Positions 10,801 to 20,889 are shown, numbered from the stretch's first letter. The stretch is DNA of 30,000 nucleotides from Neocallimastix lanati (nom. inval.) (GCA_016946835.1 JACVTC010000205.1:1-30000); one strand, 5' to 3'. The notes: generated by a model not told the origin, from the letters alone. Made by a program: numbers and translations.

Positions 10801-11773
10801 CCTTTGTTGAATATGTAGATGATAATTTATTTATATTATCATAACAATAATTGTCAAAATATTCACTTTTTAAATTAAATATGGATACAATTTTTTTCAA
10901 TTCAGAATCGGTTACACTGAAATATTTATTATATTTACTATTTATTATAGAGTAATTTTTGAAATCAATACTTTTATAAATATCTTTATTTACCTTTAAT
11001 TTTCCTGTAATGAATGTTTTAAATAAATAATGATAACGCTTATCTTGTATAAATATATCCATAAAGACTTGTTCATAAAATTTATAAAATTCATTATTAG
11101 TATTAATAATACTTAACATGGGTGAATCATAGTTATCTATCAATAATACTATTTCCTTTCTTAAGGCTTTATTTAAACTTAAACATAAAAAAGAAATTGA
11201 TTCTTTTAATTCATCTATCGAAACATTACCATTTTGAAATTTTTTCCATTGCTCTCTTTCATAGTTATCTAAATTTTCAAAATTAATATTTCTATATCTT
11301 AGATACAAATCTTCTATAAAGCCTTTAAATTCTTCAATAGTTGCTTCAAAAGTACTTCTTATTAGAAAGAATGAATCAAAATTAAGGTAAATTACTGGAT
11401 ATTTTCCTTGATATTTATCAAGGTACGTTTGGTCGTCTTTTTTTTCTTTACTTATTAATAAATTTTCAAAATATTTTTTGTTTTGAAGGTTTTGAAATTC
11501 ATTTTCTTCAATTTTTTCATAATTCATTTCAAAAAAAAAACGCAGCATTCTTAAATTAGTAGACTTTCCGAATCCGGAGGGACTTGTAACACAGACTATT
11601 TTTGGAGCGTCTTCTAAAAATTCTTTTATTAATAAGGATTTATCAATGTAAAAATATATACAATTAAACATTTGTAATAAATTATTATTTTCCTTCCTTT
11701 TTTTACTTGGAGGTTCCTCTGTACAATACTGATTTTCATCTTTAGTTGATCGCTTTAATTTACTTTCATCCAT
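7706..11773 (-). CDS. Tandem AAA-ATPase-like / PD-(D/E)XK nuclease-like protein, 1355 residues
   Basis: A single-exon frame encoding a double version of the bacterial AAA-ATPase-like plus PD-(D/E)XK nuclease-like architecture (Pfam families AAA-ATPase_like and PDDEXK_9). Unit 1 has a Walker A variant SPSGFGKST (about residues 64-72) and a Walker B-like VLLIDNYDSP (about 209-218). It is followed by a long Asn-rich region and a decayed nuclease-like segment near 600-670. Unit 2 has the family's typical RPRRYGKS (about 721-728) and Walker B CIILIDEYDKL (about 853-863). Its C-terminus has a D...E-x-K pattern (YDI near 1236, IIEVKV near 1255) and AINQIEERKY, as in the nuclease-like domain. Residues 21-28 (PPSKKRKE) look like a nuclear localisation signal. 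The last 35 or so residues are Lys/Asn/Glu repeats from a nine-base microsatellite. The family is common in gut bacteria and expanded in anaerobic gut fungi; its role is not established. The two Walker sites differ, so unit 1 may be the weaker ATPase. Confidence 0.88.
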   Translation of the reverse strand: MDESKLKRSTKDENQYCTEEPPSKKRKENNNLLQMFNCIYFYIDKSLLIKEFLEDAPKIVCVTSPSGFGKSTNLRMLRFFFEMNYEKIEENEFQNLQNKKYFENLLISKEKKDDQTYLDKYQGKYPVIYLNFDSFFLIRSTFEATIEEFKGFIEDLYLRYRNINFENLDNYEREQWKKFQNGNVSIDELKESISFLCLSLNKALRKEIVLLIDNYDSPMLSIINTNNEFYKFYEQVFMDIFIQDKRYHYLFKTFITGKLKVNKDIYKSIDFKNYSIINSKYNKYFSVTDSELKKIVSIFNLKSEYFDNYCYDNINKLSSTYSTKVNNTNEVNIIFSSNLIDNIRNTNRSNKSNDIKADNINDNDKVNNYNGNNNKDDKIKIYDLYSVVNFIKEIIKRNNIYYFSIWKFEKFFNEIFINFDYILIKDIAFLLKNGYIEKKIPKLINYEMLKKDYIEKHREIIWTLFIEYGYLIDVSTNDCSISEVRKLKINTKIFREIIETKFSKWKRDLCNDKKIKNALDLLTSDYDEERIIEFLKDTIMNNLGYSYSNDEYKFLDKYYTIIYSLLSLNYNYEVVTKKNFNENDNIRELLVIHKTYLESNTLNDIETTIVYIIIKNLNEDIGEKGCIEALDYNENLVFDDIELKKKYDKIIKFGIAIYEEKCDVIYEINYRNNFKEKKKQVNKVYTGELYGIAKKSNFYLVDKTKMISKLIGKEGYAFMIIRPRRYGKSLNLNMIRQFFEKPIDIEEKQERNSLFDGLEVSKDRKNMRHYHKYPVIYLNLNIYFMDYSSAIESLRYKISSLFNDYKNRIDFNKLRKDQQEQWNKIVERSDDVLLEQTIKFLCECLKEFYKRKCIILIDEYDKLFFGRIESDYDRRMFDTINSFFSETFKENEYLYFGIVTGCLDAELNDINSGVNNIFNKCSPLKDIYFSDCYGFTEDELEKLLSHFNISDTKENGIKKRLKIEYDGYSCFSDKGIIKNIYNAYTIMNFIVHNMNQSDDFKLSSYWVNTGNDNELKKIITNSNLNFDVKFLSLFCNKIIKLSFDKDYQFDHNYLIKDTPYKDVWRLLLFSGYLTVADEKEYKENIKNMNDEMIKITSTDPTLMEMDSNEIQKYKSNLLKKKESKDIFYFKIPNQEIFYNLNSLIKKINGETENAYIINNFINGIYQKDLKAINESLNKYLLEFSSHHLFVWKERNSKASTQIKKSTELTEYSPPENVYQVFLMQLFTILKNVLVKKESRYDINNLAFSSKFYSSNLYIIEVKVSSKDDKNSLSKACKEAINQIEERKYESKFKYYEGFIKYGMAFHKRKCMVEMKINNGVIQEYSNENKKSKKNKKNKKNKKNEKNEKNEKNEKN

Positions 11774-11919
11774 TTTAAAATTGAATTAACTTTTTTTTTT
11801 TTATTTTTTATTATTAAAAAATTATCACAAATATCAATAAAATCTTTTTATAGAAATACTAATACTAATAATAATAGAGATAATAAGAATTTAAAACTTT
11901 TTTGTCATTAAAATTATGA
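11774..11919 (-). promoter_or_regulatory. Upstream region of the large ATPase gene
   Basis: The 146 bases before the minus-strand start codon are AT-rich, with a poly-A tract (T on the plus strand) directly before the ATG. No clear TATA box can be singled out in this background. A 117-base minisatellite begins immediately upstream, so any promoter must be short or include the repeats. Confidence 0.3.
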
Positions 11920-12492
11920 TCTGAAAATGAAAGTCTTTTTTATATGGATTATAAGTTTTGTTATGACCATATAAATTATTAAATATATATATATATATGT
12001 ATATATAAAAGAATTTAATTATAAATTAAAATAATTAATCTGAAGATGAAAGCCTTTTTTATACGGATTATAAGTTTTGTTATGACCATATAAATTATTA
12101 AATATATATATATGTATATATATAAAAGAATTTAATTATAAATTAAAATAATTAATCTGAAGATGAAAGCCTTTTTGATATGGATTATAAGTTTTGTTAT
12201 GACCAAATAAAGTTTTAAATATATATATATGTATATATATAAAAGAATTTAATTATAAATTAAAATAATTATCTAAAGATGAAAGCCTTTTTGATATAGA
12301 TTATAGGTTTTGTTATGACCATATAAATTATTAAATATATATATATATGTATATATAAAAGAATTTAATTATAAATTAAAATAATTAATCTGAAGATGAA
12401 AGCCTTTTTGATATGGATTATAAGTTTTGTTATGACCAAATAAAGTTTTAAATATATATATATGTATATATAAAAGAATTTAATTATAAATT
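11920..12492. repeat. Minisatellite: five copies of a 116-119 base unit
   Basis: Units start at about 11920, 12039, 12156, 12272 and 12389. Each has a less AT-rich core of about 45 bases, beginning TCTGAAGATGAAAGCC and ending GTTATGACCA, then an AT-rich spacer containing TATATATGTATATATA and GAATTTAATTATAAATTAAA. Copies differ at only a few positions, so the expansion is recent. The array lies directly upstream of the ATPase gene. Confidence 0.93.
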
Positions 12493-12910
12493 ATTAATTA
12501 TAAAATATAAATTATTAATTATAAAATATAAATTATTAATAATAAAATATAAATTATTAATTATTAATTATTAACTATAAAATATTAAATATAAAATAAT
12601 TATTATTTATAAATATTATAGAATATAAAATATAAAATATAAAATATAAAATATAAAATATAAAATATAAAATATAAAATATAAAATATAAAATATAAAA
12701 TATAAAATATAAAATATAAAATATAAAATATAAAATATAAAATATAAAATATAAAATATAAAATATAAAATATAAAATATAAAATATAAAATATAAAATA
12801 TAAAATATAAAAAATAGAAAAATAAAATATAAAATATAAAATATAAAATATAAAATATAAAATATAAAATATAAAATATAAAATATAAAAAATAGAAAAA
12901 TAAAATATAA
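12493..12910. repeat. (ATAAAAT)n seven-base microsatellite with flanking AT repeats
   Basis: After a short run of ATTAATTATAAAATATAA-type repeats (12485-12600), a seven-base unit ATAAAAT repeats about 40 times from about 12613. It is interrupted twice by the same AAAAAATAGAAAAATA variant, near 12806 and 12889. Confidence 0.93.
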
Positions 12911-14450
12911 AATTATATATAATTCATATAAAATGATATATATTATATTTTATATTTTATATTTCTATATTTTAACACTTTTTTTACTTTTTATTTTTTC
13001 CTAATCCACAAATAAATTTTTTTTATTATTTATAATTATTTAACGTATACATTATACATTACGTATTTAATAAATGTTTACAAATATTTTTCATTTAAAA
13101 TTAATATAAAATAATATATTATATTTATTAAATAATATATTATATATTACACTTGATATACTATTAATTAATTTATTAATATATTAATGAATATATTTCT
13201 TTATCTTCAATTTTCGTATTTGCATAAATTAGATTATATTGTTGATATATTGTGTTAATTAAAACTTTAAATAATAAAAAAAATACAAAAAAAAAAAAAC
13301 TTTTGATGGCAAAAAAAAAATTTTTTTTTTTTTTTAAAATTTCAAATTTTTTATTTTTTTTAATTTTTTATTTTTTAATAAATGAGAAGTTTGAAATTTT
13401 TTTTTTTACTTTCTTTTTTTATTTTATTTTTATTTTTTATTCATATTTTTATTCTAAAATAAAAAAAAAAATTAAAAGAAAAATTGAAAATTTTAAATTT
13501 AATTTTGATATTACTTTAATTATTTATTATTTTTATTTTATTTTATTATTTTTTTTCTCATTTTTAATAACTAAAAAACTAACATTAAGATTAATTGAAA
13601 ATTATAAATTTATCTTAAAATATATTAATAGTATTATATATAATTTACTATTTAATATATTTGATTAATTTTCACAATTTTTTATTCAATGAATAATTGA
13701 TGCTTTTCTAATAAATAAATATAATTATAAATAAAATATAAATTGCTAATATAAATATATGAACATTTAATATAATATCTTTTATATAAGATATAATTAA
13801 AATCTGGAATCATTATCTTTTCTTTTATTTATAAGTTCATTTTTTTTTTAATATTAATAAATTAAGAATAATAATAATAATAATAAAATCATCGATTTAA
13901 CAATTTTTAAAATATATAAAAAAATATGAAAATATGAAAAAAAAAATAAGAAAAAAATGAAAAATTTAATATAATTAAAATTAATATTTAAAAAAAAATT
14001 AATATTAAAAAAAAATATAATAAATTTTTATTTTTTATATATATAAATGAATAAATGAATAAATAATAAATAAATAATTGAATAATCGAATAATAATTGA
14101 ATAAATAATTTAATAATAATTAAATAAATAATAAATGAATAAATAAATAAATGAATAAATGAATAAATAATAAATAAATAAATAAATAATTGAATAATAA
14201 TTGAATAAATAAATAAATAAATAAATAAATATATAATATAACTTAATATAATAATAGATTCTGTATCCTTTAATAGTAAAATAGAATAATATAGATTTAT
14301 TTAAACTTTATCCGAGTTTTCTTTAATTTTTTATTTGTTGAAAAAAAAAATAATAATAAAAAATAAAAATAAAATATAATAAATATATATTATTATTATT
14401 TATTATTTATTATTATTATTTTTTTTTTTAATATAACTGGAAAAGAAATG
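12911..14450. other. AT-rich intergenic DNA, no supported gene
   Basis: Homopolymers, ATAT stretches and a long AATA/ATGA-type tetranucleotide region (14040-14235). The 138-residue frame at 13252-13668 consists of Phe/Lys/Ile runs from poly-T and poly-A tracts and lacks any domain-like pattern, so I do not accept it as a gene. Confidence 0.6.
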
Positions 14451-14460
14451 TATAAATAGA
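14451..14460 (+). promoter_or_regulatory. Candidate TATA box of the decarboxylase gene
   Basis: TATAAATAGA lies about 190 bases before the proposed start codon, in a locally less repetitive stretch. The match to the eukaryotic TATA consensus is good, but such strings are frequent in this DNA. Confidence 0.35.
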
Positions 14461-14642
14461 AAAAAAAAGTACCACAATTTTTAGTTTCTTTTCTTCCTTT
14501 TTTTTTTTTTTTTTTTTTTTTTTTGCTTTTTTTAAAATACAACTTAAACTTAAAAAAAAATTGAAACTATTATTTATTTATTTATTATTATTATTATTTA
14601 AAAAAAAAAAAATAATAATTTAAATAAATATATATATTCAAG

Positions 14643-17600
14643 ATGGTAGATAAAGAAACTATTAAAACTGAAGAAAATAATACAAAAGAAAATGGTATAA
14701 TAAATAAAAAAAATTATTTTAATTTAATAATTTTTATTAAATATTGTTATTAAATATATAGACAAATATTAATATATAATTTTATTATATATATTGTGTA
14801 TATCTATTATAATTGTTCAAATTAGTATTGAAATTCTTTAAAGATTGTGAAATAAATGAAGAAAATGTTCAACAATATATTGATTCTATTATAAAGGGTA
14901 AATTTTTTTATAAATATTATTATTATAATTGATTATCATGAGAATATGAAAATAATTATAGCAATTTGAAGATTTATAATAATTAAAAAAAAAAAAAAAA
15001 AGAATTGAAAGGATAGAGAAAAATAATTATAGAAAATAAAGTAAAATAAATAAATTATATAATAAAACTTACAATTCTTTAATTATACATAATGAATTGG
15101 ATTATAAAAAAAAAAAATTAGAATTTTATAAGCCATCACCTTCAATATACGCCGCTAATACTGATACTGTTAAAGAGTTACAATCAAAATTTGGTGATTC
15201 TTCAATACCAAAAGGCATCGTTTGCGATAAGAGCAATATAAAAAATTACTTTTCTGAAATTAAAACTAATGTTATAGATAAATCAACAAGAGTTTCTTCA
15301 CCAAATATGGTGGGACATATGGTATATGTCATTTTATAATTATATATTGATATATATATATATATATTTTTTTTTTTGAATTTAAACATTAAAAGGAGGG
15401 ATATATTAAATATAACATCAATTTTTTTTTTTAAAAAAAAATATTTATAATTTTATTAAAAATAATAGAAATTAAATAATTAATAAATAATAGTAATTAA
15501 AAAAAAAACGTTATAATTTGATAATTAGTGTTAAATATAAAATAAAATAATATTTTAAAAATAAAATAAAATATATTTTAAAAATTAATATTAAACTTAA
15601 ATATATATATATGTATTTTTTATAACAATAATGGAAACTATTAATAGACTTCAGCCTTACCTTTCTTTCATAGACCATTATCAAAATTAATTACTTCATT
15701 AAATCAAAATGTAGTAAAGGTTGAAACTTCGGCTACTATGACTTTTTTAGAAAGAGAAACTTTATCTAAATTACATAGGGCTTTTTATAATAATACAGAT
15801 GAATTTTATGAAAAATATTTAAGTACTACCGAAGGAACTTTTGGTAAGCATTTTATAATCCTAATTATAAATATAAAGCTAAATCATACTATAGTAATAA
15901 ATAATATTTAATTATACTAATATTGTAAATTAATATCATATTATTTTTTTCTCTCAAAAAACAATAAAAAACAATAAAAACCAAATCAAATAAATAATAA
16001 AGGTTGTGTTACTTCTGGTGGTACTATAGCAAATTTAACCGCTATGTGGGTTGCCAGAAATAATGCTTTTCCAAAAACAGAAGATTTTGAAGGTATTGAA
16101 AAAGAAGGTGTAATTTCAGCATTAAGTTATTATGGTTATAACAATATGGCTATTGTAGGCTCAGAATTAATGCATTATTCATTTAAGAAAGCCGCAGATA
16201 TTTTGGGTATGGGTTTAAAGAATATTTATACTATTCCGGTAGATTCAGATTATAAAATGAGGTAAGGAAGACAAAAATATTATTTATATATATTTTATAT
16301 TAATGTATAATTATATATATAAATATATAATCAACTAATAAATTATTATATTTCTATATATATCATTTTATAATAAATAAATTTTTGTTTAAAAACAAAA
16401 ACAAAACAAAAACAAAAAAAAAAAAAAATAAAAATTTTTTTTTAATAATAATTAGAATTGATTTATTAATAGAGAAACTAGAAGAATTAAAACAAAAAAA
16501 GATTAAGGTTATAGCTATAGTTGGTATTGCTTGTACAACAGAAGTGTAAATATATTTATTTAAAATTTATTTTAATATTTAATTATTATTATAATAATAT
16601 TATAATTTTTTGTTCTTTATTTTATATTTTATATTTTTCGTTTTTTAATACTAATAATATAAAATTACTTTTATTTAATTATTTTAAAATAATTAGTGGT
16701 TCCATTGATAAATTAGATATATTAGCAGATATAGCCAAGAAGTATGGTGCTTTATTCCATGTTGATGGTGCATGGGGTGGTTCATTTATTATGTCTAATA
16801 AATACCATCATTTATTAAAGGGTATAGAAAAAGCTGATACCATTACCATTGATGGTAAATATAATAATGAATATAATAATAAATATAATTATTATTAATT
16901 TATATATATGAAAATAAAATAGATTTATATATATATATATAATAAAATTGAGTAAAAAATGAAAATAAAAAATGAAATTAAAAAAGATAATAAAATAAAT
17001 AATAAAATAATTAAAAAATAGTATAATTAACTAAATATAAATATATATTTATTTATATTATTATTTTTTTATTATTTTTTATTATAATAATATTATAATT
17101 ATTAAAGGTCATAAATTATTATATACTCCAATGGGTTGTGGTATTGTTTTATTTAAATCACCATTATTACCAACTACCACTATTAGAAAAGTTGCTTCTT
17201 ATGTTATAAGAGCTGGATCCATGGATCATGGAAAAACAACTTTAGAAGGTTCAAGACCAGCCAATGTACTTTATTTACATGCTTCTTTAAACTTATTAGG
17301 TGAAAATGGTCTTAGTCAATTATTAGATATTGGTGTAAACAATGCTAAATATATGGCTGAATTGATTAAATCATACCCACAATTTGAACTTATTAGTAAA
17401 CCAGTTACCAATATTTTCCTTTATCGTTATATACCATCTTGGTTACGTAAAAAATCTTATGAAATTGAACAAATTGAAGTGAAGTCAATATCTTCTCCTA
17501 TATCTACTGTCTCAACTATACCTTCACCAACCCAAGCAACTACTGCTCTTCCAATTATCGAAAGTGAAGAAGAAAATCATAATGATAATGATAATTCAAT

Positions 17601-17958
17601 TACTTTTTGTAATGATACCTTAAAAGATCAAATTTCTGATATTTCTGATTTTACGGATAAAGAAGGTTCTTTAATTTATGAAGAATCTCATTATAATGAT
17701 GAAGAAAATGCAATCATTGATTATTTCACAACAGAATTACAAGCTAGACAAAAGAGAGAAGGTGAAGGTTTTGTATCTAAGACTACCGTAAAAACTACAA
17801 AATATCCAACTTATAGTAAGGGAGTTGATGTATTACGTGTTGTTATTGCTAATCCTTTAGTTACCGAAGATAATATTAAGGCAGTAGTAGAAGAACAAAT
17901 TAAATTAGGAGAAATAATAGAAGAAGAATATAAAATGAATCATAAACTTATTAAATAA
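14643..17958 (+). CDS. panP: PanP-type PLP-dependent aspartate 1-decarboxylase, eight exons
   Basis: Group II PLP-dependent decarboxylase expected to convert L-aspartate to beta-alanine and CO2 for pantothenate and CoA synthesis. My exon model is 14643-14694, 14826-14897, 15122-15321, 15648-15843, 16003-16261, 16456-16545, 16697-16854 and 17108-17958. All introns are GT...AG, phases agree, and the product is 625 residues. Landmarks: SSPNMVGHMTSALPFF across the exon 3/4 join; SGGTIANL near residue 178; SELMHYSFKKAADILG in exon 5; TTEVGSIDKLD across exons 6/7; HVDGAWGG near 311-318 (PLP-ring aspartate); and DGHK across exons 7/8, with the Schiff-base lysine at about 345. The C-terminal block (EGFVSKTT ... 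VLRVVIANPL) also fits PanP. Bacterial PanP is about 545 residues; the excess is mainly a Ser/Thr/acidic insert near 470-540. The similarity is to bacterial aspartate rather than fungal glutamate decarboxylases, suggesting transfer followed by intron gain. Substrate is inferred from family only. Confidence 0.9.
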
Positions 17959-18110
17959 TAATAATAATAATACATTTTTATTTATAATCTTCATATATAA
18001 ATCATCATAATAATATTCATTTATAATAATAGTTATAATATTTTTGTTAGGATAACGTTTTTTTATTTTTTTTTTATAAAAAAATAAAAATTTAATTAGT
18101 TTTTTATAGT
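17959..18110. other. 3' flank of the decarboxylase gene
   Basis: AT-rich DNA with AAT repeats directly after the stop codon. A polyadenylation signal cannot be picked out because AATAAA-like strings are everywhere. Confidence 0.4.
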
Positions 18111-19506
18111 AATTTTTTTTTTATTTTAAAAAAAAAAAACATAAATATTCATTTTATATATTAGTTTTTCCGTATATTTTTCTATCTATAGATTATTATT
18201 ATTATTTTTTAATATTTATATTTTAATAACGATAATAACCATAATCATTATAATAATATATATATATTAATAATTTATAATAATGATAATAATAGCCATT
18301 ACATTATATATATATATATATGTATTTCTTAATTTTAAATTAAAGTATATTTAATATTTTATTTTATTTATTTATTTATTTTTTTAATTATTATTACTAG
18401 TAAAAATCATAGCATCAAATCGTCATAACAAAAATACTTTTAGTAATATTTTATACAATCATAATAATAATAATCATAATTTATAATACTATTAGTAGTT
18501 AATATTAACAGTAAAAATAATTATACATTACAAATAAAATAATTAATAGTAACATATTTATATACTATTTTTTTTTTTTTTTTTTTTTAAAAAAAAAAGA
18601 AATTATAAATGTTCATTTTATATATTGTTTTTCAGTATATTTTTTTATCTTTATATTATTATTATTATTTTTTAATATTTATATTTTAATAACAATAATA
18701 ATGATAATAACCATAATCATAATAATAATATATATATATTAATAATTTATAATGATGATAATGATAATAGCCATTAACATTATATATATGTATTTCTAAA
18801 TTTTAAATTAAAGTACGTTCGTAGTAAAGTTAATGATAAAATTTTATTTTTATATAATGCTTTTTACCGTATATTAATAATTTATAATGATGATAATGAT
18901 AATAGCCATTAACATTATATATATGTATTTCTAAATTTTAAATTAAAGTACGTTCGTAGTAAAGTTAATGATAAAATTTTATTTTATATAATGCTTTTTA
19001 CCGTGGCAACCTAACAAATGATATTGTTAATAGTAATAATGATAATAGCAACAGTAATAATAATGATAGTAATAGTAATAATAGTAATAATAGCAATAAT
19101 AGTAATAGTAATAATAGTAATAGTAATAATAGTTATAGTTATATTAGTAATAGTATTATTAGTAATGTTAGTAATAGTATTGAAAATAATGTGTATGTCG
19201 ATTCTAATGTGTGTGAAAAAGTGTTTAATTTCCTTCTTGGAGGTCGAAGTAATAATAACAGTACAAGGGAATGTTAATAAGGAAAAGTTAATATTAACAG
19301 TAAAAATAATTATTCATTACAAATAAAATAATTAATAGTAACATATTTATATACTATTTTTTTTTTTATTTAAAAAAAAAAAAGAAATTATAAATGTTCA
19401 TTTTATATATTGCTTTTCAGTATATTTTTTTATTTTTTAGATTATTATTATTATTTTTTAATATTTATATTTTAATAACAATAATAATGATAATAACCAT
19501 AATCAT
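18110..19506. repeat. Complex duplicated region with partial LINE copies
   Basis: A block with a poly-T/poly-A inverted pair followed by AAATATTCATTTTATATATT and TTTTTAATATTTATATTTTAATAACAATAATAA-type sequence occurs at about 18110-18345, 18560-18820 and 19355-19506. A linked block (TTAACAGTAAAAATAATTAT ... TAATAGTAACATATTTATATAC) is at about 18505 and 19289. The segment TTCGTAGTAAAGTTAATGAT, which is LINE coding sequence, is tandemly duplicated at about 18816 and 18954. Together these show several rounds of tandem duplication with a period near 785 bases, apparently involving the LINE end that is best preserved at 19507-20427. Confidence 0.8.
18950..19280 (+). pseudogene. Internal fragment of the LINE ORF, duplicated copy
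   Basis: Nearly identical to about 19650-19935 in the longer LINE fragment. It starts in the HIRSKVNDKI-coding region, carries the same AGT/AAT-rich stretch coding Asn/Ser repeats, and contains the CEKVFNFLLGGRS-coding sequence. It then breaks off after GTACAAGG. A one-base loss in a T-run shifts the frame relative to the better copy. The Ile/Val-rich ORF at 19018-19326 is the wrong frame of this fragment. Confidence 0.8.
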
Positions 19507-20427
19507 ACGAAGCGGATATAGATTAGATGCTAGAATTGCTAAAGCTGCAAAAATAGTAGATCAAATGTGTCCTAATTTTTGTCCCTGTTGTAAAAGTAAT
19601 AAACAATGGATAAGTCATTGGTTAATTGATTGTCCATTTTTCAATCATATTCGTAGTAAAGTTAATGATAAAATTTTATTTTTATATAATGCTTTTTACC
19701 GTGGCAACCTAACAAATGATATTGTTAATAGTAATAATGATAATAGTAATAGTAATAATAGTAATAGTAATAATAGTAATAGTAATAATAGTAATAGTAA
19801 TATTAGTAATAGTATTATTAGTAATGTTAGTAAAAGTATTGAAAATAATGTGTATATTGATTCTGGTGTGTGTGAAAAAGTGTTTAATTTCCTTCTTGGA
19901 GGTCGAAGTATTAATAACAGTACAAGGAAATGGGAGGATCTATTTAAGTGCCAGATGAAATCAGGTGCTTATTCTGATACTCCGTTCTTAATGGTTACTG
20001 CGGCACTTCTCCAATCGATTATACCTATTGCTATTTGCCAGCAATGGTCATTGTTCAATAGGTTCAAATAGAATCGTACTACTACTACCAAGAGCGTCAA
20101 TGCCTGAAGAAACAGTAAGACAGGACAGTAGGGCTAGCGCAACCAATGAAGATCATAATTTCGTATCTTAAAATTATGATTAACAATGCGAAGTCAAAAT
20201 TAATTATTATACTTCAGTATAATAATGCCCTTGTGAAGTCTTACAGATATTAATTAAATGAAACTAGAATATATTATACCATTATTTTATTTTATTTTAT
20301 TTTTTTTCTTTTTGTTTATTTTTTTTATCTTTTTTATCTTTTTATTACATGTATTTTACCATATATTTAATTAATAAAGATGAAACAAGTTTGCTGCGGT
20401 TAAAAAAAAAAAAAAAAAAAAAAAAAA
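19507..20427 (+). mobile_element. 5'-truncated LINE (non-LTR retrotransposon) 3' end with poly-A tail
   Basis: The frame 19507-20071 encodes the C-terminal tail of a LINE reverse transcriptase protein. It has a basic region (RSGYRLDARIAKAAK), then a zinc knuckle of the C-x2-C-x8-H-x4-C type (CPCC ... HWLIDC), as usual after the RT domain. A polymorphic Asn/Ser repeat follows, then LLGGRS and a Trp-containing end. The frame closes at 20071. About 330 bases of 3' untranslated DNA come next, with AATAAA near 20372 and a pure A-tract of about 27 bases (20401-20427), the signature of target-primed insertion. The RT and endonuclease parts are missing. The 5' boundary at about 19506 joins the local duplicated block. 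The longer frame starting at 19394 includes non-LINE upstream sequence. Confidence 0.8.
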
Positions 20428-20437
20428 TTTTTTTATT

Positions 20438-20735
20438 CTTTATAATAATTAATAATAATAGTTTTTATTTTTATTCTTTATTATAATTAATAATAATAGT
20501 TTTTATTTTTTATTCTTTATAATAATTAATAATAATAGTTTTTATTTTTTATTCTTTATAATAATTAATAATAATAGTTTTTATTTTTTATTCTTTATAA
20601 TAATTAATAATAATAGTTTTTATTTTTTATTTTTTATAATAATAATAATAATAGATTTTATTTTTTATTCCTTATAATAATTAATAATAATAGTTTTTAT
20701 TTTTTATTCTTTATAATAATTAATAATAATTTTTT
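20438..20735. repeat. Minisatellite: about eight copies of a 39-base unit
   Basis: Tandem units reading TTTTTATTTTTTATTCTTTA then TAATAATTAATAATAATAG, directly after the LINE poly-A tail. One unit near 20630-20660 is slightly diverged. The array probably grew from the tail or insertion site. Confidence 0.93.
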
Positions 20736-20889
20736 AAATGATTATTAAATAATAAAAATACAATTTATAAAAGCATAAAATAAAAATAGAAAAAAAAAAT
20801 ATGAAAAAAGGTTTAGGTCTAATCTTCTTATTTATTTCAAAATAAATATTATTAAATTATTTTAATATTAGATGTATTTATACATATAT

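Noticed and set aside
11920-12492. CRISPR-like appearance of a repeat core with spacers
   Set aside because: The AT-rich 'spacers' are the same in every unit, so it is a tandem minisatellite rather than a CRISPR array; the genome is also eukaryotic.
13252-13668. 138-residue plus-strand ORF rich in Phe, Lys and Ile
   Set aside because: It is produced by alternating poly-T and poly-A tracts, has no domain-like pattern, and its composition matches the surrounding non-coding DNA.
19018-19326. Ile/Val-rich ORF of 102 residues resembling a membrane segment
   Set aside because: It is the wrong frame of the AGT/AAT repeat in the LINE fragment; the same occurs at 19716-19958.
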